Origin: Bradyrhizobium huanghuaihaiense
GTDB taxonomy: Bacteria; Pseudomonadota; Alphaproteobacteria; Rhizobiales; Xanthobacteraceae
DNA: 61,616 nucleotides
Reading direction: 5' to 3'
Assembly: GCF_007830635.1 (NCBI RefSeq)
Contig: NZ_VLLA01000033.1
Span: forward strand, 1-61,616
The notes under the pieces are model-generated. The model searched no databases. It saw only the letters and a list, made by a program, of their open reading frames with translations, and was not told the DNA's origin. A program made the translations under genes and the position numbers. Positions within the stretch are counted from its first letter, which is position 1, and every line of letters begins with the position of its first letter. Positions 32,798 through 41,825 of this stretch are shown piece after piece.

Positions 32798-35008
32798 ATG
32801 TTTCAGCCACGAGATCAGTTTCCGCACCGCCCGAGATATGCCATCGAGGTCGGTGGCACGACGCTCAGCGCCGAGCGCGCTCTGGACATCGTGCGACGCC
32901 AGTGGCCGCTGATCGCGGCCGTCGTGGCCGGCGCGCTCGCACTCGTCCTCGTCTACCTTATCGTCGCGACGCCGATGTACACGGCGAACGCGCGTATCCT
33001 GATGGATACGCGTCAGACCCAGGTGCTGGACAAGGACAGCGGAACGGCGAATGCGCTGATCGACCCGGGCTTCGTCGACAGTCAGGTCGAGATTCTCCAG
33101 TCCGACGACCTGCTGCTGTCGATCGTCCGGCGCTTGAAGCTTACCGAAGACGCGGAATTCAACGGCTCGGAGCCCGGATTGATTCCGCTGGTCATCGGCA
33201 AGGTCATCGGGCTGTTCGGATCGGACGGCCCTCCCAGCAAGGAGCGGGTCGAGCGGGGCGCGGTCGAGCTGCTTCAGAAGAATCTCAAGGTCGAGCGCGT
33301 GCTGACGACCTATGTTCTCTCCATGAATTACCGCTCGATCGATCCGAACAAGGCTGCGAAGATCGCCAACGCGATCGCGGACGCCTATATCGTGGGTGCT
33401 CTGGAGGCGAAGTATCAGTCGACCAAGCGCGCCGGCGAATGGCTTCAGCAGCGCAGTGCCGAGCTGCGCGAGCAGGCGACGGCCAGCGACCGCGCCGTGC
33501 AGACCTTCAAGGCTGAGAACAACATCGTCGGCACCAGCCGCGGCCTGATGAGCGAGCAACAGCTCGCCGACGCCAACTCGCAGCTGGTCACTGCGCGCGC
33601 GGCAACGGCAGAAGCCAAGGCTCGCCTTGACCGGATCGAGGCGCTGCTCGACAAGGATCTGGTCCAGCCGACGGTCACGGACGCCCTCAACAACACCGTC
33701 ATCACGCGACTTCGCGCCCAATATCTCGACCTCGCGGCCCAGTACGCCGACTGGTCGAGCCGTTACGGCAAGACCCACCAGGCTGCCATCAACCTGTCCA
33801 ACCGTATGGAAGAGCTGCGCAAGGCGATCGCGGACGAAGTCCGCCGCATCGCGGACGCCTATCGCAGCGAATACGAGATTGCCAAGAGCCGCGAGACGTC
33901 GCTGGACGAAAATCTCAAGAATCTCGTGGCCCAGGCCAGCAGCACCAGCCAGGCCCAGGTCAAGCTGCGCGACCTCGAGAGCGCGGCGGACACCTATCGC
34001 AACCTCTACAACAACTTCCTCGAAAAGCTCCAGAACGCGACGCAGAATCAGAGCTTCCCGATAAGTGAAGCACGCATCATCAGCACGGCGGTCAAGCCGG
34101 ACAAGAAGAGCTCGCCCAAGACGCTGCTGGCGCTGGCCGGCGGCCTCCTCGGTGGCCTCTGCTTCGGCTTTGGTGCCGCTTTCACGAAGGAGCTGATGAG
34201 CGACGTACTGCGCTCTCCGAGCGACGTCGAGGATCAGCTCGGGGTGAAATGCCTCGGTGTCCTCCCCGACATTCGTCCGGCAAGAGCGTCGGCGGACCAT
34301 CCGGAAGCGAACGTATCCAGTTACGTCGTCGAGCACCCGTTCTCGCGATTTGCCGAGACGCTACGAAACATCAAGGTGTCGATCGACGTCGCGCGGCTCT
34401 CGCGCGAGGTCAAGGTGATCGGCATCCTCTCGTCCCTGCCGAAGGAAGGAAAAACCACGGTCGCCGCCAATTTCGGTCATTTGACCGCGTTGACCGGCCA
34501 CCGCACGCTGCTGATCGACGGCGACCTCCATACGCGCTCGCTGACGCGGGCGCTGGCCCCCCATTCCAAGACCGGCCTCGTCGAGGCCCTCAAGGATCCG
34601 CGCTCGTTCGGCTATCACATCCAGCGCAGCAAGGAGAGCGGGCTCGACTTCCTGCCCTCCGTGGTCGCGTCGCGCATGGTCAATTCGGCGGACGTGATCG
34701 CCTCCAAGGCGATGGCCGACCTGCTCGCGGTGGTGCGCGAGGAGTATGAGTACATCGTCATCGATCTGGCGCCGGTGATGCCGGTGACGGACGCGAAGGC
34801 GGTCAGCCATCTCGTCGACGCCATGGTCTACGTCATCGAGTGGGGCCGCACGAGCCGCAACGCGCTGCAGGAGTCGATGGCGAGCTCCGAAGGCATCCAG
34901 AAGAAGCTCCTCGGCGCCGTGCTCAACCGCGCCAATCCGAAGATGCTGAAGCGGATCGAGGCGTACAAAGGCTCGCACTACAACAGCTATTATGTCGAGG
35001 GAGCCTAG
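32798..35008 (+). CDS. Polysaccharide co-polymerase with tyrosine autokinase domain (Wzc/ExoP type)
   Basis: A 736-residue inner-membrane protein that controls chain length and links the inner-membrane machinery to the Wza-type channel. It has a Wzz domain with helix one at about residues 37-57, a long periplasmic coiled-coil region and a second helix at about 447-466. A cytoplasmic BY-kinase follows: Walker A SSLPKEGKTT at 545-554, Walker A' LLIDGD around D574/D576 and Walker B VIDLAPV at D656. The last residues carry the tyrosine cluster YKGSHYNSYY (Y723, Y728, Y731, Y732), the autophosphorylation sites. The ATG chosen has weak upstream pairing; a GTG overlapping the previous stop would add eight residues. 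The next gene overlaps its end. Confidence 0.93.
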   Translation: MFQPRDQFPHRPRYAIEVGGTTLSAERALDIVRRQWPLIAAVVAGALALVLVYLIVATPMYTANARILMDTRQTQVLDKDSGTANALIDPGFVDSQVEILQSDDLLLSIVRRLKLTEDAEFNGSEPGLIPLVIGKVIGLFGSDGPPSKERVERGAVELLQKNLKVERVLTTYVLSMNYRSIDPNKAAKIANAIADAYIVGALEAKYQSTKRAGEWLQQRSAELREQATASDRAVQTFKAENNIVGTSRGLMSEQQLADANSQLVTARAATAEAKARLDRIEALLDKDLVQPTVTDALNNTVITRLRAQYLDLAAQYADWSSRYGKTHQAAINLSNRMEELRKAIADEVRRIADAYRSEYEIAKSRETSLDENLKNLVAQASSTSQAQVKLRDLESAADTYRNLYNNFLEKLQNATQNQSFPISEARIISTAVKPDKKSSPKTLLALAGGLLGGLCFGFGAAFTKELMSDVLRSPSDVEDQLGVKCLGVLPDIRPARASADHPEANVSSYVVEHPFSRFAETLRNIKVSIDVARLSREVKVIGILSSLPKEGKTTVAANFGHLTALTGHRTLLIDGDLHTRSLTRALAPHSKTGLVEALKDPRSFGYHIQRSKESGLDFLPSVVASRMVNSADVIASKAMADLLAVVREEYEYIVIDLAPVMPVTDAKAVSHLVDAMVYVIEWGRTSRNALQESMASSEGIQKKLLGAVLNRANPKMLKRIEAYKGSHYNSYYVEGA

Positions 35009-35792
35009 CGCCACCGAACCGGCAGCGCAGGCGGGAGAACGGGCGTTTCGCTGGCTTCTGCGCGGCTCGACCGTCGCACTCGCTGCGGTCACGCTGGTCT
35101 GGATCGCTGCCGTCGTCCCCGATGTAACCAATCCCGCGGTTCCGCAGATCGCCGGCCGTGTCGCGCGCGGCGAGCGCTATGAGGTCGATCGGTTGAGATG
35201 GATCGTCGCGGACAATCTGCCGTCCGCGCGCCGGTTATGCAGCGCCAAGACGCTGCGCGAACTGCTGCTGCTGCAGCTCGCGATCGCCGACGATTCCGCG
35301 CGCACAGGCAACCTGAAACAGATCGACGTCGACACCGACGCGGTCGCGTCCACGAGCCAGGCGTTGCTCGCGTGTGCACCGACCGAAGGGTTTGGCTGGT
35401 TCGGCAGCTACTGGGCCGAAATTCGCCAGGTGGGCTTTGGACCGCGAACGGCGGAGCTGCTCGACCTGTCCTATCGCTTCGCGCCGCACGAGGCCTGGCT
35501 CCAGCTCATCCGCGCCCCGCTCGCGCTTCGTGTCTTCCACGCGGCCTCGCCCGCACTCAGGGATTACGCCGCCCAGGACTTCGCCGACATCTTCCAGGCC
35601 CGCCTGTTCCCCAGCGCCGCCACGCTCTATCAGGCGGCAGGGACGGCGGCGCGGATTGCGCTGCTCGACCGCACTTGCACGGCCCCCGAAGCCGATCGCG
35701 ACCTGTTCTCGCATTTCGTCGCGGAGAAGGGGCTGCGGATTCGTCACCGCTGCTATCCAGCCGACGGCGACGGCTTTCGTGTGAGCCGCTAG
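34992..35792 (+). CDS. Membrane-anchored protein of unknown function, coupled to the co-polymerase
   Basis: A 266-residue protein with a cytoplasmic start, one helix at about residues 24-43 and a periplasmic domain rich in Leu, Ala and Arg that looks helical, with segments such as LRELLLLQLAIAD and EAWLQLIRAPLALRV. Four cysteines or more could form disulfides. Its ATG lies 17 bases inside the co-polymerase gene, so translation is coupled. I recognise no family; helical repeat character suggests a tetratricopeptide-like protein-interaction module, which is only an impression. Role in export or assembly is inferred from coupling. Confidence 0.75.
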   Translation: MSREPSATEPAAQAGERAFRWLLRGSTVALAAVTLVWIAAVVPDVTNPAVPQIAGRVARGERYEVDRLRWIVADNLPSARRLCSAKTLRELLLLQLAIADDSARTGNLKQIDVDTDAVASTSQALLACAPTEGFGWFGSYWAEIRQVGFGPRTAELLDLSYRFAPHEAWLQLIRAPLALRVFHAASPALRDYAAQDFADIFQARLFPSAATLYQAAGTAARIALLDRTCTAPEADRDLFSHFVAEKGLRIRHRCYPADGDGFRVSR

Positions 35793-35794
35793 AC

Positions 35795-36043
35795 CTACTT
35801 CAGCTCGGTTCGCGGCTCACCCTGCGGGCGGGTTTCGGGCAGGTAGTGCAGGAAGAACGTGGTCAGCCCGCGGCGGCTGCGCAGGATCGGCGATTCGAAA
35901 TACTTCCAGGACACATGCGCGACAGCGTGGAAGATCACGAAGCCGATGGCTGCGCCCGCGATGATCTCCACGCGCGACGAGCAGAGAAGCGAACCTGCCG
36001 TGTCCGTTCGCAGCCCATCCTTGCGGGATCGTGATCGCACCAC
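35795..36043 (-). pseudogene. Remnant of an acyltransferase-3 C-terminus
   Basis: The leftward reading has a hydrophobic helix (EIIAGAAIGFVIFHAVAHVS) immediately followed by WKYFESPILRSRRGL. That is the usual end of acyltransferase-3 proteins, where a last helix exits into a Y-F-E-x-P motif and a basic tail. Nothing upstream in this frame continues the family, so at most 80 C-terminal residues survive. It lies between the convergent export and initiation genes. It may be what is left of a fourth acyltransferase. A real short gene is possible but less likely. Confidence 0.5.
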
Positions 36044-36211
36044 CGAACGCGGGCGGGCCGAAATTCCAGAGCGACGGGGTGTGGATGGCGGTGTGGTTGA
36101 AGCCCGATACCGTGTCGAGTTCGCAGTTCGCCAATGATCAGGAATTGCTGGTTCTGCTCTTTGGACGGAGACCGAAAGCTACAGCCTCCCGGTTCTCAAC
36201 TGCAGCCCGGC
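36044..36211. other. Gene-poor tail of the remnant region
   Basis: With the remnant beside it, this completes a gap of about 420 bases between the coupled membrane-protein gene and the sugar-transferase gene. Short open stretches exist in both directions, but none has a convincing start or family resemblance. Confidence 0.4.
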
Positions 36212-37636
36212 TCAGTAGGCTTCCTGGTGGATCAGCGCCAATGCGGTCTTCAGGATGATCCTGATGTCGAGCCAGATGCTCCAGTTACTGACGTACCAGA
36301 CGTCGTACTCGACCCGCTTTTCCATCAGATCGATGGTCGGCGTCTCGCCGCGGAAGCCGTTGACCTGGGCCCAACCGGTCAGGCCCGGCTTCATGTGATG
36401 CCGGTAGACGTAATTGCTGATGAGCTGGTCGTAGTAATTGTCGTGCGCGAGCGCATGCGGGCGCGGCCCGACCAGCGACATCTCGCCGCGCAAAACGTTC
36501 CAGAGCTGCGGCAGCTCGTCGATGCTGGTCCGCCGCAGCACGCGGCCGACACGGGTCACCCGCGCGTCACTCTTGGTCGCCTGCGTGACGACATGACCGT
36601 TCTCCGCCACGGTCATCGAGCGGAACTTCCAGATCTCGAACTGCTTGCCGTTGAAGCCGCGCCGGAACTGCTTGAAGATCACCGTGCCCTTGGAATCGAG
36701 CTTGATCATGATCGCCGCCGTCACCAGCAGCGGCGCCAGCAACAAAAGCGCGAACGAGGCAATGCCGATGTCGAGGCAGCGCTTCTGCGCCTGCTCGAAC
36801 ACGCTGAGCGGCGCACGCTGGATCTCGATCGCGACCGTGCCGCTGACGGGCTGGAACGGGCGCGAGACCAGATCGGCGATCGGAAAATCCGGCAGCAGGC
36901 GGATCGGCTGCGGAACGACGCGCAGGTGCTGGCTCAGCTTCTGGAGAAGCGGCATCTCGTCCCAGTCGATGACCAGGAGATATTCTTCCACGTCCGCGGT
37001 CCGGGCCTGACGAATGATGTCGCGGATCTCGCGATCCCAGCCTGCGCCCTCCTCGGACGGCTCGAGCACGAAATGCCGCACGACGTTGAAGCCGTGCTTG
37101 CGCAGATCCTTGAAGCGGGTCGAGGTGAAATCGAGCGGCTTGAGGCTGAGCAGCACGACCTTGCGGTCGACGAGACGGCCCTTGGCATAGCTCGAGGTGA
37201 GGCCGAGGCGCCACAACGCGCGCAGTCCGCCCAGGGCAATGCCGCCGGTCGCGGCGAAGAGCAGCGTGGTTCCGCGCGACAGATCCGCAGACGATTTGAG
37301 CAAGAACGCCTCGACGGCGAGAATGGTCAGCGAGATCAGCCAGACCGCCAGGCTCTTGCGCAGCTGCCACATCGTGTTCAGCAGGCGATGGTGATCGTAG
37401 ACGCCCTGGAGGTAGGCGATCATCACGAACACCGCGGCGACGACGAGACCTGCTCCGACGGATGAATCCTGCTCGACCACCAGCACGCGATACAAACCGC
37501 TCGCCGCGAAATAGCTGAGCAGCACCGCGACGAAGTCACCGGCGATCAAAGCCACCTGGAGGGGTCTCTGGAGGGCACCGCGTCGGTTCGATATATCCGA
37601 ATAATAGTTTTCCGAACCGTAAGTTGCTACAGCCAT
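36212..37636 (-). CDS. Undecaprenyl-phosphate sugar phosphotransferase (initiating enzyme)
   Basis: It starts polymer synthesis by moving a sugar-1-phosphate, usually glucose or galactose, from its UDP form to undecaprenyl phosphate. The 474 residues follow the large PHPT layout: four N-terminal helices (to about residue 140), a Rossmann-like cytoplasmic domain, a further helix at about 298-320, and the C-terminal catalytic domain. The last has KFRSMTVAENGH, RTSIDELPQLWNVLRGEMS, LVGPRPHA and KPGLTGWAQVNG. It resembles WcaJ/ExoY-type enzymes; which sugar is used is not certain. It is leftward, with a 340-base AT-rich upstream region containing palindromes. Confidence 0.92.
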   Translation of the reverse strand: MAVATYGSENYYSDISNRRGALQRPLQVALIAGDFVAVLLSYFAASGLYRVLVVEQDSSVGAGLVVAAVFVMIAYLQGVYDHHRLLNTMWQLRKSLAVWLISLTILAVEAFLLKSSADLSRGTTLLFAATGGIALGGLRALWRLGLTSSYAKGRLVDRKVVLLSLKPLDFTSTRFKDLRKHGFNVVRHFVLEPSEEGAGWDREIRDIIRQARTADVEEYLLVIDWDEMPLLQKLSQHLRVVPQPIRLLPDFPIADLVSRPFQPVSGTVAIEIQRAPLSVFEQAQKRCLDIGIASFALLLLAPLLVTAAIMIKLDSKGTVIFKQFRRGFNGKQFEIWKFRSMTVAENGHVVTQATKSDARVTRVGRVLRRTSIDELPQLWNVLRGEMSLVGPRPHALAHDNYYDQLISNYVYRHHMKPGLTGWAQVNGFRGETPTIDLMEKRVEYDVWYVSNWSIWLDIRIILKTALALIHQEAY

Positions 37637-37978
37637 CCGAACCTCGCTGCCTCGTCACGCTCTCGCAATGGATGCGAGCAATTCAATCGAAAATTTTCGA
37701 CGTGCGCCGAAGTATATCTTAACTAAACAAAGCGACATTGCGGCAGTGCACCGAAAAAATCAAATCGATTTTTATGCAATGCAGCGTCGCTGCGAGAGAA
37801 TGCTCAAACTACTGTCACACACGTGACAATTATGCGGGCATCACGCCACGATTTCCGTCAAATCGCGTCATTTGCGCGCAGCGCGTCGCGCGCATTTGAA
37901 CCACTGTTCAACCATTCCGCTTAAGCCGTTATTAGCTCGCGGCCATTAACACTCGTGACCAATTCGGGGAGTTGTGTC
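37637..37978. other. AT-rich divergent control region of the initiating transferase
   Basis: About 340 bases, clearly poorer in GC than the genes around it. It contains AAATCGATTT, GCAGCG-T-CGCTGC and the interrupted palindrome at 37813-37828, and separates two divergent genes. No coding sequence is supported. Confidence 0.55.
37813..37828. promoter_or_regulatory. Interrupted palindrome TGTCAC-N4-GTGACA
   Basis: Perfect 6-base arms around ACAC lie about 180 bases upstream of the initiating transferase and 150 upstream of the small membrane protein. This is a candidate operator for a dimeric regulator; half-sites resemble those of CRP/FNR-type proteins, but the spacing is different. Confidence 0.4.
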
Positions 37979-38257
37979 GTGAGTACGGTTGCCGTTTTCA
38001 GCCTGTTGATTGGATCGTTGCTGGGAGGCCGATTCCGCATCTTCATCCTGCCGCCCGTCATCGTTGTCGGTGCGGCGATCCTCGGTGCGGGGTTGACCTG
38101 GCAAGGACATGATTCGGCTCACACCGTTGTGACGATTCTTGTTTTTGCGGCCGTGCTCCAGCTCGGCTATTTCTGCGGCGCGGCTCTGGTCCGCGCGCGG
38201 GCGTCCGCCTATCGCGGCAAGGCCGCGCCCTCGTTCGACGGCCGTAGCTTCGGCTAG
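37979..38257 (+). CDS. Small membrane protein (92 aa)
   Basis: A 92-residue protein with three hydrophobic helices (from about residues 2-16, 20-38 and 49-69) and a short basic, cytoplasmic-looking tail (ARASAYRGKAAPSFDG). The GTG start is chosen because GGGGAG lies 8 bases upstream; an earlier GTG adds eight residues and has a poorer site. It resembles ExoD-neighbour or exopolysaccharide production repressor-type small proteins (ExoX-like) in size and helix number, but I see no decisive motif. It is divergent from the initiating transferase, where in other rhizobia a small inhibitor of that enzyme is often encoded. Confidence 0.65.
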   Translation: MSTVAVFSLLIGSLLGGRFRIFILPPVIVVGAAILGAGLTWQGHDSAHTVVTILVFAAVLQLGYFCGAALVRARASAYRGKAAPSFDGRSFG

Positions 38258-38425
38258 TCGACTGGACGCGCTGGGGATCGACGGCTCGCCACGCGCGAGA
38301 TATCGGTCAGTAGCACAAATCAACCTTCAGAAGCGGAAGCCAGGGAAAAAGCGGCTCGTGGCACCCCGTTTTCGCCGATAGCATATTGACATCCCGGGCG
38401 AAGCTCTCTGAAAGAGTTGCACCCC

Positions 38426-39160
38426 ATGCCCACGACCGCGCCCAAAAATTCGCCACGGCCGAAGCTACCCAACGGCGTGCGCATCTATGCGATGAGCGAC
38501 ATCCACGGCTGCGCGCATCTGCTCGAACAGATGTTTGCCGTCATCGACGCGGACATGGCGAACAGCCGGCCCTATCGCGCCATCGAGGTCTTCCTGGGCG
38601 ACTACATCGACCGCGGGCCGGATTCGCGCCACACCCTCGACCTCCTGATCAGCCGCAGCCGCCGCCGCAACACGGTGTTTCTCAAGGGCAATCACGAGGC
38701 CTATTTCACCTCGGTGCTGGAGGATCCCTCCCGCACCGCCGACTGGTTTCAGTTCGGCGGACTGCAGACCTTGATGTCGTACGGCGTGTCGGCAGCGCCG
38801 GGCCTCAGCAAGGACGAACAATCCGACCTCGTGCGCGAGCTCACATCCGCGATGCCGCCGGAGCACATTGCATTCCTGCGCCAGTTGCGGCCGACATTCA
38901 CATGCGGCGACTTCTTCTTCGTCCATGCCGGGGTGCGCCCGGGCATCCCGCTCTCCGAACAGCGCGAGTCCGATCTGTTGTGGATCAGGGACGAATTCCT
39001 CCAGAGCAAAAGGCGGTTCGGCAAATACGTCGTGCACGGTCACACGCCGGTGAAGCAGGCCGAGTTGCTGGAGAACCGCGCCAACATCGATACCGGCGCG
39101 TACGCCACCGGAAATCTGACGCTGCTGTCCATCCAGGGCAACAGCATGCTCGCGATCTAG
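38426..39160 (+). CDS. PPP-family metallophosphatase (serine/threonine phosphatase-like)
   Basis: A 244-residue cytoplasmic calcineurin-like phosphoesterase. All metal-site motifs are present in order: SDIHGC near residue 26, GDYIDRGPDS near 57, GNHEAY near 88, VHAG near 170 and VHGHTPVK near 206. This pattern matches bacterial PrpE/ApaH-like Ser/Thr phosphatases and the lambda phosphatase type. The ATG gives MPTTAPKN; GAAAGAG lies upstream. It is a stand-alone gene after the polysaccharide locus. It might reverse tyrosine or serine phosphorylation in the cell, but a link to the BY-kinase is speculation. Confidence 0.9.
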   Translation: MPTTAPKNSPRPKLPNGVRIYAMSDIHGCAHLLEQMFAVIDADMANSRPYRAIEVFLGDYIDRGPDSRHTLDLLISRSRRRNTVFLKGNHEAYFTSVLEDPSRTADWFQFGGLQTLMSYGVSAAPGLSKDEQSDLVRELTSAMPPEHIAFLRQLRPTFTCGDFFFVHAGVRPGIPLSEQRESDLLWIRDEFLQSKRRFGKYVVHGHTPVKQAELLENRANIDTGAYATGNLTLLSIQGNSMLAI

Positions 39161-39178
39161 CCGACGACACCCGACACT

Positions 39179-39601
39179 CTAATTGGTGGAGCTTGCCGGA
39201 GGCTTGTATTCCGGAAAGCGGCTCAGCATCGCCGCCTTCAGGAACTTGAAATGCGCGATCGAGGCGCCAAGCTCCTTGAGCCGGCGCTGGCCGTTCAGGA
39301 TCTCCTTGTCGAACAAATCCTGGTGATGGTTGTCGAGCGCCTCGCGCTCGAGATATTCGTCGTCGCCATTGCCGATGGTCACCGCCGCGCGCGCCAGCAC
39401 GTCTTCCACCCGGCGGTTCAAGCCCGACTGTTCCCGTTCCGCCGCATGGAGCGCGTCCTCGATCGCGCTCATGATGGCTTCGATGCGCGTGCGATCGGTT
39501 TCGGCGTCGCGCTCGGGCGAGCGCGCCCGGAAGGTCTGCTCTCCCCCGAAACGGTCTTTCAGGAAGTTATGGGTGCGGGCCCGCAAGAAGAGCTGAAACA
39601 T
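39179..39601 (-). CDS. Hypothetical protein, helical (140 aa)
   Basis: A 140-residue protein, very rich in charged residues (RDAETDRTRIEAIMSAIEDALHA begins a long amphipathic helix) with a likely coiled coil to about residue 75. I recognise no domain. It ends 18 bases from the convergent phosphatase gene and starts about 50 bases after another hypothetical leftward gene. Codon use looks coding and the reading frame is clean. A cytosolic oligomeric protein is plausible. Confidence 0.6.
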   Translation of the reverse strand: MFQLFLRARTHNFLKDRFGGEQTFRARSPERDAETDRTRIEAIMSAIEDALHAAEREQSGLNRRVEDVLARAAVTIGNGDDEYLEREALDNHHQDLFDKEILNGQRRLKELGASIAHFKFLKAAMLSRFPEYKPPASSTN

Positions 39602-39652
39602 GCGTGCATTTTCCGGTTCGAGGCGCCAGACCAGAAAATGGGTCCGGGATGG

Positions 39653-39955
39653 TTAATAAAGGCTGAATCCTTCGCGCCGTTCGGTGCGGCTTTGCGCCAT
39701 CCAGGCCTTCCAGGCGCCCTCGTGCTTCTCGTAGAGCTCGAGCCGGCGCCGCTCGCCGGCATCAGGCCACGTATCGCGGCCGTCGGACGCCAGCTGCACC
39801 CGGCCCGGCGCCTGTCCGCTGTCGAGCCGCTCGAACTCGAACGTCTCCTCGGGCGTCAGGCCAATCAGGACGCGTCGGCCTCCCGCATCGACGAAATACC
39901 GCCGCGGCGCGGTGTTCGTCGAACTGGTGAAGGCGTCTACCCGCGCTCCCGTCAT
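39653..39955 (-). CDS. Hypothetical protein (100 aa)
   Basis: A small soluble protein starting MTGARVDAFTSS, with a beta-rich start (RRYFVDAGGRRVLIGLTPEET) and a charged C-terminal helix (ERRRLELYEKHEGAWKAWM). A longer GTG/ATG start would add 13 residues. The gene is followed on the same strand by another hypothetical gene, so they may be co-transcribed. No family is recognised. Confidence 0.6.
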   Translation of the reverse strand: MTGARVDAFTSSTNTAPRRYFVDAGGRRVLIGLTPEETFEFERLDSGQAPGRVQLASDGRDTWPDAGERRRLELYEKHEGAWKAWMAQSRTERREGFSLY

Positions 39956-40156
39956 GATCCACTCCCCCTGCCGCGATACAAGCCGGCGCGCCACGCCGGT
40001 TGTAAATCATAGAAATACTCGCAAGCACTCTCGCCGACGTGATGCGCCAGTCTCGTCTTCGAGTTGTGTCGAGATCATGATGAGCGCCGCTGATTTTCTT
40101 GCCACGCCCGCGATTTTTTTGGCAGCACCGTGCTCGCGAAACGATCGGTCGCGCGC

Positions 40157-40312
40157 TCAGCTGAAGAACCAGACGAACAACCTCACCAGCAACAGCGTGA
40201 TGAAATACACCCATCCCGCCATCGCAATCAGCGCAACGCTGAAAAATGCGCCTTCGAATGCCCACTCTCTGATCTTGGTGAGAGGAATCGCCGCTCGCGC
40301 TTTTTGAAGCAT
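40157..40312 (-). CDS. Small single-pass membrane protein (51 aa)
   Basis: A 51-residue protein with a charged N-terminus MLQKARAAIPLTKIREW and one long hydrophobic, aromatic helix ending VRLFVWFFS. AGAAGACCG lies upstream of the ATG. The reading frame extends further upstream in the same frame, but that part is basic and unlike protein. It has no recognised family; it might be a small envelope peptide. Confidence 0.45.
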   Translation of the reverse strand: MLQKARAAIPLTKIREWAFEGAFFSVALIAMAGWVYFITLLLVRLFVWFFS

Positions 40313-41026
40313 CTCGGTCTTCTGATTTGTTTGATTTATTCGTGGTCGTTGGCGCGACCATAGCCGAACGAATTCGACGATCTCGTGACGTCTCGCCTGA
40401 GCGAAGCGCAATGCTGCTCGTCGAGATTGAGTGCGGCACACGCCGCCGTCGCGACTGGATCGATTCTGGTTCGGCACGGTTGCGATCAGCGCCCGCGCGG
40501 TGATTCAATCCAAATCGACTCCGCCCTCGGCGAAGCGCGGCCGTCGCGACAACGATTCTGAAATCGCATTCAAGTGATCGTGGCGAGACGATGTCTGCGG
40601 GATTGGCGCCGCGCCCGTCACTCGCAGATGCGGCGCTTGGCGCGCCGGCTCCGATGGCCCTGGCTTCGGACAAAGTTGCGCGGCCCGATCGGCTTCGTCA
40701 CGCGGCCACGACCTCACGCCACGCCGTGAAAGCGAGGTCGAACGCGAGCCGCGGCCCTTCGAACTCCATTGCGGCCATCGGAGCGCGCAGATCGGCCATG
40801 GTCGACGAAAACCCCGTGGTACTACGGAGCGGCGCGCGCCGATTTCATCGCGGTAAGGTTGAGCGGTTAGCTTAATCCGCGGTGTTTGTTGCGAATGCCG
40901 AAGGATCGCATATCCATCTTCGCACCGGGCTTTCCCCAGGCCCGGCCCCACCAAGCAAAGCCGTCGAGCGAACGTGGGTCCGCTTGGCGGCTTTGTCGTT
41001 GTGTCGACGAGAGGATGATTTCGGTT
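40313..41026. other. Gene-poor stretch of about 710 bases
   Basis: No reading frame here has both a start and recognisable protein character. The only one I note is a leftward 33-codon frame at 40698-40799 encoding MADLRAPMAAMEFEGPRLAF and ending AWREVVAA, with no ribosome-binding site. It could be a small gene or the broken end of one. Longer open frames on both strands look like chance openings in high-GC DNA. Confidence 0.3.
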
Positions 41027-41200
41027 ATGGCGCGCAGGCCCTGGTCGTTCAAGGAAGACCGCCGGCTGATGGAGTTGGCCAAGTCTTCGGCATCGCTGGA
41101 AGAGGCGGCGAAGCTTCTCGGTCGCTCGCCCGACGCGATCAAGCGCATGGCCTTGCGCCTCGGCCTGTCGCTGAAATCCAAGAGCACCAAGAAGAACTGA
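41027..41200 (+). CDS. Short SANT/HTH-like protein (57 aa)
   Basis: A 57-residue basic protein of three short helices: ARRPWSFKEDRRLMELAKS, SLEEAAKLLGRSPDAIKRMA and LRLGLSLKSKSTKKN. The W-x3-E-D start followed by a helix-turn-helix resembles SANT/Myb-like or small GcrA-like DNA-binding proteins. I start at the ATG before ARRPW, which gives a compact domain; GAGAGG is 12 bases upstream. A slightly longer start is possible. It probably binds DNA, but no target is seen. Confidence 0.6.
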   Translation: MARRPWSFKEDRRLMELAKSSASLEEAAKLLGRSPDAIKRMALRLGLSLKSKSTKKN

Positions 41201-41432
41201 CGCCCGCCGCACCGGCCATGCACGACAGTTCACGGACGAGCGCGCCTCCCCGCATCAAGCGACGACGGAAGGCCGCCAAACGACGCAATCCGAATACCTC
41301 CAGCACACTCGATCTCTCCGCGCCGGGATGTTAAGCTGCCCGGCGACGAAGATTGAGCGTCGTTTTTTCGGCGGAGAATGATCGCGCCATCGGCTGCGAT
41401 ATTCGCCCGATCGGTTGTTGGAGGAATGCACC

Positions 41433-41684
41433 ATGTTGTCCCGCGCACTCGCCGTAGCCCTGTTCCTGGCTCTGCCTTCGATGGCGTCGGCGCAAGTTCC
41501 TGTACGGTTCGGATTTCCGAACGGTGCGCCATGGTGCGCCTTTGGCTTCGATTGCAGGTTCCTCAACTACCGGGAATGCGCGGACTGGATCTATGATCCG
41601 GCGCGGAACTGCCTCAAGAATCCGCAGTTCGCGGCCCACTACCCGACCAATGTCGACAAGGGCTGGTCCTACAATCGGCGCTGA
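41433..41684 (+). CDS. DUF3551-type small secreted protein
   Basis: An 83-residue exported protein with a signal peptide (MLSRALAVALFLALP to SASA). The mature part has APWCAFGFDCRF, YRECADWI and PARNCLKNPQF. Four cysteines, in the spacing of the DUF3551 family of small secreted proteins common in Bradyrhizobium and relatives, imply two disulfides. GGAGGA lies 9 bases before the ATG. Its function is unknown. It supports the Bradyrhizobium-like origin of the window. Confidence 0.75.
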   Translation: MLSRALAVALFLALPSMASAQVPVRFGFPNGAPWCAFGFDCRFLNYRECADWIYDPARNCLKNPQFAAHYPTNVDKGWSYNRR

Positions 41685-41825
41685 ACGTCACGTCCCGCGA
41701 ACACCTTTGTCACCGTCAGGCGCGTGGCTTCGCGCCTGAGCGTTCGTCCCCTGAAGGTTCATGAACTTTAACGATGTTCTTGGCTTTCGAAAGCGGCCGG
41801 CGGACAGAGCCTTTATGCTGGCGCC

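Noticed and set aside
40505..41233. A 242-codon leftward open frame
   Set aside because: Composition is Arg/Pro/Ser rich and without domains, and it overlaps the short SANT/HTH-like gene on the other strand.
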